This document shows positions 61,201-64,000 of a DNA stretch of 64,000 bases, one piece after another; the first letter of the stretch is position 1; every line of letters begins with the position of its first letter. The translations under genes and the position numbers were made by a program. Under the pieces are notes generated by a model. It did not search any database, was not told where the DNA came from, and saw nothing but the letters and a program-made list of their open reading frames with translations. Source of the stretch: Forficula auricularia (lineage: Eukaryota; Arthropoda; Insecta; Dermaptera; Forficulidae); assembly GCA_024734495.1 (NCBI GenBank), contig JALMQS010000128.1:18655079-18719078 (forward strand), given 5' to 3'.

Positions 61201-62549
61201 AATAATAATAACTTAAAAATCAAATAAAATACACTAAAAGTTATAAAATGATTATCTTATTTAGTTACAACTAAACGACGAAATATTAACATGAAATAAC
61301 TTTTTGAAATCGGTGCCAAACAAACTATACCTATAAGCGAGCGTGCCCGCTACGTACTAAGATCCGTCGAGTGCGATTCATAAAATGTATGTTTGGCACC
61401 GACTTCAAAAAGTAATTTCATGTTAATATTTCGTCGTTCAGTTGAAACTAAATATGATAATTAATTTATACCTTTTAGTGGATTTTAATTTATTTTTAAG
61501 TTATTATTATTTTATTTGTTGCATTTAATTTTTTTGAAGCCGGTTTTATTTTGTTTTATAAAAATTATTTTTATTTTTCTCTTTTTAGTGATGTTATTAA
61601 TAGTGACTTAATATAATACCTTGCATGCATGCATCTCGTAAGAGAAAGCGTCGGTCGAATTAATCAGAAAATGATAATAAAATTCAATTTATAAATATAG
61701 AAATTCTCTCGAAACGTTTGCGGGTTTTAAATGAATGTTTTAAGATTTTTTATAAAAGATTTTATTTATTATAATTTCGATTATTTGGTCATAAGAATTT
61801 GAGATTTACGTTATTTCATCATTGATCATATCTTCAGAACTTGACCAAATTAATATGGTACGACCCCTAAGGTACCCCTTTCCAATAAAAAAAGAATCAT
61901 TAAAATCGGTTCATAAACAAAGAAGTTATGCCTGAACAAACATATCAAAAAAGGTCCAATACCAATGAAAAAAACGTGACCAATAGGAACCTAGACTGAA
62001 CCCAATGCAAAAAATCATCAAAATCGGTTCACAATTGGCGAAGATATGAGGAAACAGACACAAAAATAATAAAAAAAAAATTCATTCGAGTTGAGAACCT
62101 CCTCCTTTTTTGAAGTCGGTTAAAAATGAATTAATTAAAAGAAAAGAAAATAACATTTTTCTTATAATTAAATATAAATAATATACTTCTTTAAATACAA
62201 TTAGAAAAAAAAGTTTATTAATGTTTCAAACGTTCCGGGAGAAACTCTTCCTTTTTTAACCGACTTCAAAAAAAAGGAGAAGGTTATCAATTAATCGGAA
62301 TGCTACTTTTTCAATAGAAAATTTTTAGAAAATAACTTTTTTTATGAAAATAATTAAGTAACTAAACTTTTGTAATGTTAATAAACGTTTTCCTGAATGT
62401 AATTAAAGAAGTGTACAATTTTTATAAATTGAAATGTTTGTTTTCACCTGTATCGATTTTCTGAACTCAATTGTAATTCAATATATACATAATAAAGTTC
62501 GTCTGGGTGCAGTCCCGTGATTCGCACTTTCAGGTGAGGAAACATTCGC
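58025..62549 (-). CDS. T-box transcription factor, Tbx6/Dorsocross type (partial: six 3' coding exons; one exon frame-broken)
   Basis: Six minus-strand exons: 62549-62448, 60964-60792, 60184-60062, 59546-59444, 58534-58378, 58295-58025. The first four give most of a T-box DNA-binding domain: [74 protein letters not shown] and [35 protein letters not shown] and the GFRENG...KRKL end point to the Tbx6 class, which includes insect Dorsocross. These are nuclear regulators of mesoderm, heart or extraembryonic patterning in known cases. The C-terminus is Ser/Thr/Pro-rich with FWRPWED and MDLSKK. Exon 60964-60792 has one base too many, so the frame breaks between GRAEP and RRYIHP. The N-terminal exon or exons lie beyond the window. 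Identity as a T-box is certain; the subfamily is likely. Confidence 0.9.
58378..58534 (-). CDS. T-box gene exon, Ser-rich then Pro-rich
   Basis: Acceptor TTTTTATAG and donor GTAATA. It encodes [20 protein letters not shown] and [20 protein letters not shown], a transactivation/linker-like region. Phases agree on both sides. Confidence 0.87.
58680..59410 (-). repeat. hAT-like decayed element in T-box intron, interrupted
   Basis: The end at 59.34-59.41 kb reads (minus) GGGCTTCTTAAACTTTTTAG and GGCGACCCCATTTTGAC. The other end near 58.68 kb has GGGGTCGCGAAATATAGGAC. A family A foldback sits in the middle. The plus frames 58902-59108 and 59207-59413 belong to it. Confidence 0.5.
59020..59222. 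mobile_element. Foldback repeat, family A, best hairpin copy
   Basis: Starts TGCCGAGAGTAGCAGAATTT; inverted arms GGAGACAATAAAAGAGTGT and ACACTCTTTTATTGTCTCC. The plus strand has CTGATGA (59121-59127), A, GAGGGC, AAA, GCCCTC, GAAAC. A preceding helix pairs TCTATTACAA (59090-59099) with TTGTAATAGA (59111-59120). Confidence 0.85.
59444..59546 (-). CDS. T-box gene exon, end of DNA-binding domain
   Basis: Acceptor GCTTTCAG; donor GTAAGC. It encodes [20 protein letters not shown], the minor-groove-contacting C-terminal helices of the T-box, then [10 protein letters not shown], a basic stretch that may act in nuclear import. Confidence 0.95.
59859..59886 (+). ncRNA. Isolated hammerhead-like hairpin motif
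   Basis: CTGAAGA, A, GTCGGC, AAA, GTCGAC, GAAAC: the same layout as in family A and B elements, with a different stem sequence. Followed by GTTGGTGGATAAATAAAAAA. Catalytic activity is not established. Confidence 0.4.
60062..60184 (-). CDS. T-box gene exon, core DNA-binding strands
   Basis: Acceptor GTTTCAG; donor GTATTC; length 123, phase 0 both ends. It encodes [18 protein letters not shown] and [15 protein letters not shown]. The usual HKYQPR is HKYIPR. Confidence 0.95.
60222..60330. repeat. Repeat end with CAGTGGCGTAGTC
   Basis: CAGTGGCGTAGTCAGATTTT then GGGTCGGGGGACTGCTCTGA. This start is common to many insect repeat ends; extent and class are uncertain. Confidence 0.4.
60792..60964 (-). 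CDS. T-box gene exon with a one-base frame break
   Basis: Acceptor TTTAATAG; donor GTAAGT. The upstream frame reads [19 protein letters not shown] and then reaches TGA (60883-60885). The downstream frame reads [20 protein letters not shown] and on. The exon is 173 bases, while its two flanking phases require 172, so there is one extra base, most likely in the G5 run at 60908-60912 (C5 on the coding strand). Confidence 0.88.
61167..62121 (-). mobile_element. AACCGACTTC terminal-inverted-repeat element, copy 2, in T-box intron
   Basis: Same layout as 14812-15532 but reversed: the palindromic part at 61167-61546, the AACCGACTTCAAAAAAGG end at 62121. It is 955 bp against 721 bp for copy 1. A third fragment (AACCGACTTCAAAAAAAAGG) is at 62264-62290. 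Non-coding. Confidence 0.85.
62448..62549 (-). CDS. T-box gene exon, N-terminal part of DNA-binding domain
   Basis: Acceptor TTGTTTTAG; donor GTGAAA. It encodes [20 protein letters not shown] and [13 protein letters not shown], matching the RRMFP...V.GL.P...Y.V strand region of T-boxes. One base at its start completes a codon from an upstream exon not found in the window. Confidence 0.9.
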
Positions 62550-63880
62550 CTAAAACAAAAAGAAAACAAATGGAAATTATATAAAACAGTCTTATACATG
62601 AAATAAAATCAATAATTTGTTAGCCATAATATTATTATTAATTTGATAGTTGATTAATCAAATGAAATTGAAAATGTAGTCAGTTTAGCGAACATAACAG
62701 TTGAACTTATTCAATGCTTCGAATTGTTTAAGGTAGTTATTTCGCGACAATACTAGCAAAAAGTTTAATGCTGGAATACGTATATAGTACAGACAATAAG
62801 GATTCACATAATTCATAAGCCCAAAACTTTTAGCTGTTTATATACCACTACTATCCAATCCCGTGCTCGTTTGGCAAATCTGTCAACATTGTCCGAGCTT
62901 GAATATTTTTATCATAGAAATGAAAGATAAAATACATTATAAAGGTCGATTTATAAAACAAAAAGTTATTAATAAGCAATTGAAAGCTGTTGCAACAATG
63001 GCTGAAGCGAAAAAACGTCAAAAAATTACTAAAGTTAAGCTACTTTTTAGGTTAAATACATGCGTTGTTGCCAGCTTGTTTTAAGTGTAAATTTTTCATT
63101 ATTTATTCATTATTATCTCAGAAACTGTGTTGTAACTATGAATTAAAATTTTCTTAAAAAAGTAATTGTTATTGTTTAATGTTGGTTATGTTTTTTATAA
63201 CAATGGTAAGAAGAGTTTCTTAATTATAATTAAATATGTATGTAAACTTTCCGATATCCCGTATAGTTCAATGAAGTCTAATATGGAGTCTGAAAAACTC
63301 TTTGGAATTTAATATCTCCGGAACTATATTGTTCATAAATTTCGTTTTTCCACCAATCGATGCAGAAGTATTTAAATAATAATCTCTCTAAATTTCAAAA
63401 AAATCCTAAGAAAAGGTACTATTTGCTGCGAAAGCCATTATACACCACCAGTATTCCGCGGAATATAGTTTGGGAAATCCTGATTTAAACAATACAAGAT
63501 ATAAATTATTTTGTCCACATCGTTTCAAATCATTTATTAATAATTCAGTTATAGCGTTATAGTTATAAATTTAATATTAGAGCTAATATCCCATGAAAAA
63601 TGATCTAAAAAAGGCTTATTCATTCAAAAATTAAGATCAAGATTCATTAGGATACTAAAAATTTAGTAGTCAACGGATTCTTTCTTCAGCTAAGTTATAT
63701 ATATATAAGTAAAGGGTGTAAATGATTTCTTTTTAAGGCATGTTTTAAGTGCTGTTGGTTGAGTGAATTTTTTATAGATTCCAGATCATAAAAAACCCTC
63801 AAGAAAGGAACGCTTTTGAGAATGTGAAACGCTCTGCCGGACACTGATTGTAAATTCATACTCGCTATCTATTTAATCAT
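62550..63880. other. T-box intron or upstream sequence without a recognised exon
   Basis: A+T-rich. The plus frame 62863-63084 includes GRFIKQKVINKQLKAVATMA; its Lys-rich composition and isolation suggest a remnant of a mobile-element protein, but no family is recognised. No T-box N-terminal exon is seen on the minus strand. Confidence 0.5.
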
Positions 63881-63889
63881 GAGAGGACT

Positions 63890-64000
63890 CATTAAGAGGG
63901 GCGCCGCCCTGGCCCGGGGCCCCATTAGGCCTGAGCCCCGAGCCTGGCGCCGGCGGCTGAGTTGCCTTTCGGCATTTCCTCCTCAGCACTGGAGCCCGAA
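63890..64000. other. G+C-rich patch at the window edge
   Basis: About 68% G+C, including GGCGCCGCCCTGGCCCGGGG. Minus-strand frames are open but end at stops inside. It may be part of a repeat or an exon that continues outside the window. Confidence 0.35.

Overview
The window is about 70% A+T, with short GT-AG exons inside long introns, metazoan developmental proteins and dense interspersed repeats. It reads as nuclear DNA of an insect; the order cannot be fixed from sequence alone. Three protein-coding loci are supported, and most other open reading frames are short, A+T-driven or repeat-derived.

Layout. 1-21.5 kb: no gene recognised. It is A+T-rich sequence with non-LTR retrotransposon tails (about 3.0 and 12.0 kb), a MITE (9.6 kb), a nested repeat complex (14.4-15.6 kb) and several unique, less A+T-rich islands that could be regulatory. 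21.5-34.7 kb (+): the last eight coding exons of a matrix metalloproteinase of the Mmp2 type. They encode the catalytic domain, a Pro/Thr/Arg hinge, a four-blade hemopexin domain and a hydrophobic C-terminus that looks like a GPI signal. Every exon phase agrees. The signal-peptide and propeptide exons were not found. 34.7-41.8 kb: gene-free, A+T-rich, with one LINE fragment. 41.9-45.9 kb (+): a two-exon gene for a 106-residue single-pass membrane protein of unknown function, with a GATA-motif-rich upstream region and a 3.4 kb intron full of nested repeats. 46-57.9 kb: repeats, including a hAT-like MITE with an 8-bp target duplication, a palindromic satellite of about 121-bp units, a 556-bp tandem duplication carrying a tRNA-derived SINE, and an RTE-like LINE 3' end. 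58.0-62.5 kb (-): the six downstream coding exons of a T-box factor of the Tbx6/Dorsocross type. It has an internal WRPW and a DLSK motif, and one exon carries a single-base reading-frame break. 62.5-64 kb: no gene recognised; it ends in a GC-rich patch.

The three genes show no operon-like relation. MMP2 proteins remodel extracellular matrix at the cell surface and Tbx6/Dorsocross factors regulate transcription in embryonic patterning. The most unusual signal is a small hairpin motif shared by several unrelated-looking foldback repeats: CTGANGA, one spacer base, a 6-bp stem that changes by compensation, then GAAAC. It resembles a hammerhead ribozyme core. Limits: no alignment or search was run; homology calls are by eye and coordinates of repeats are approximate.
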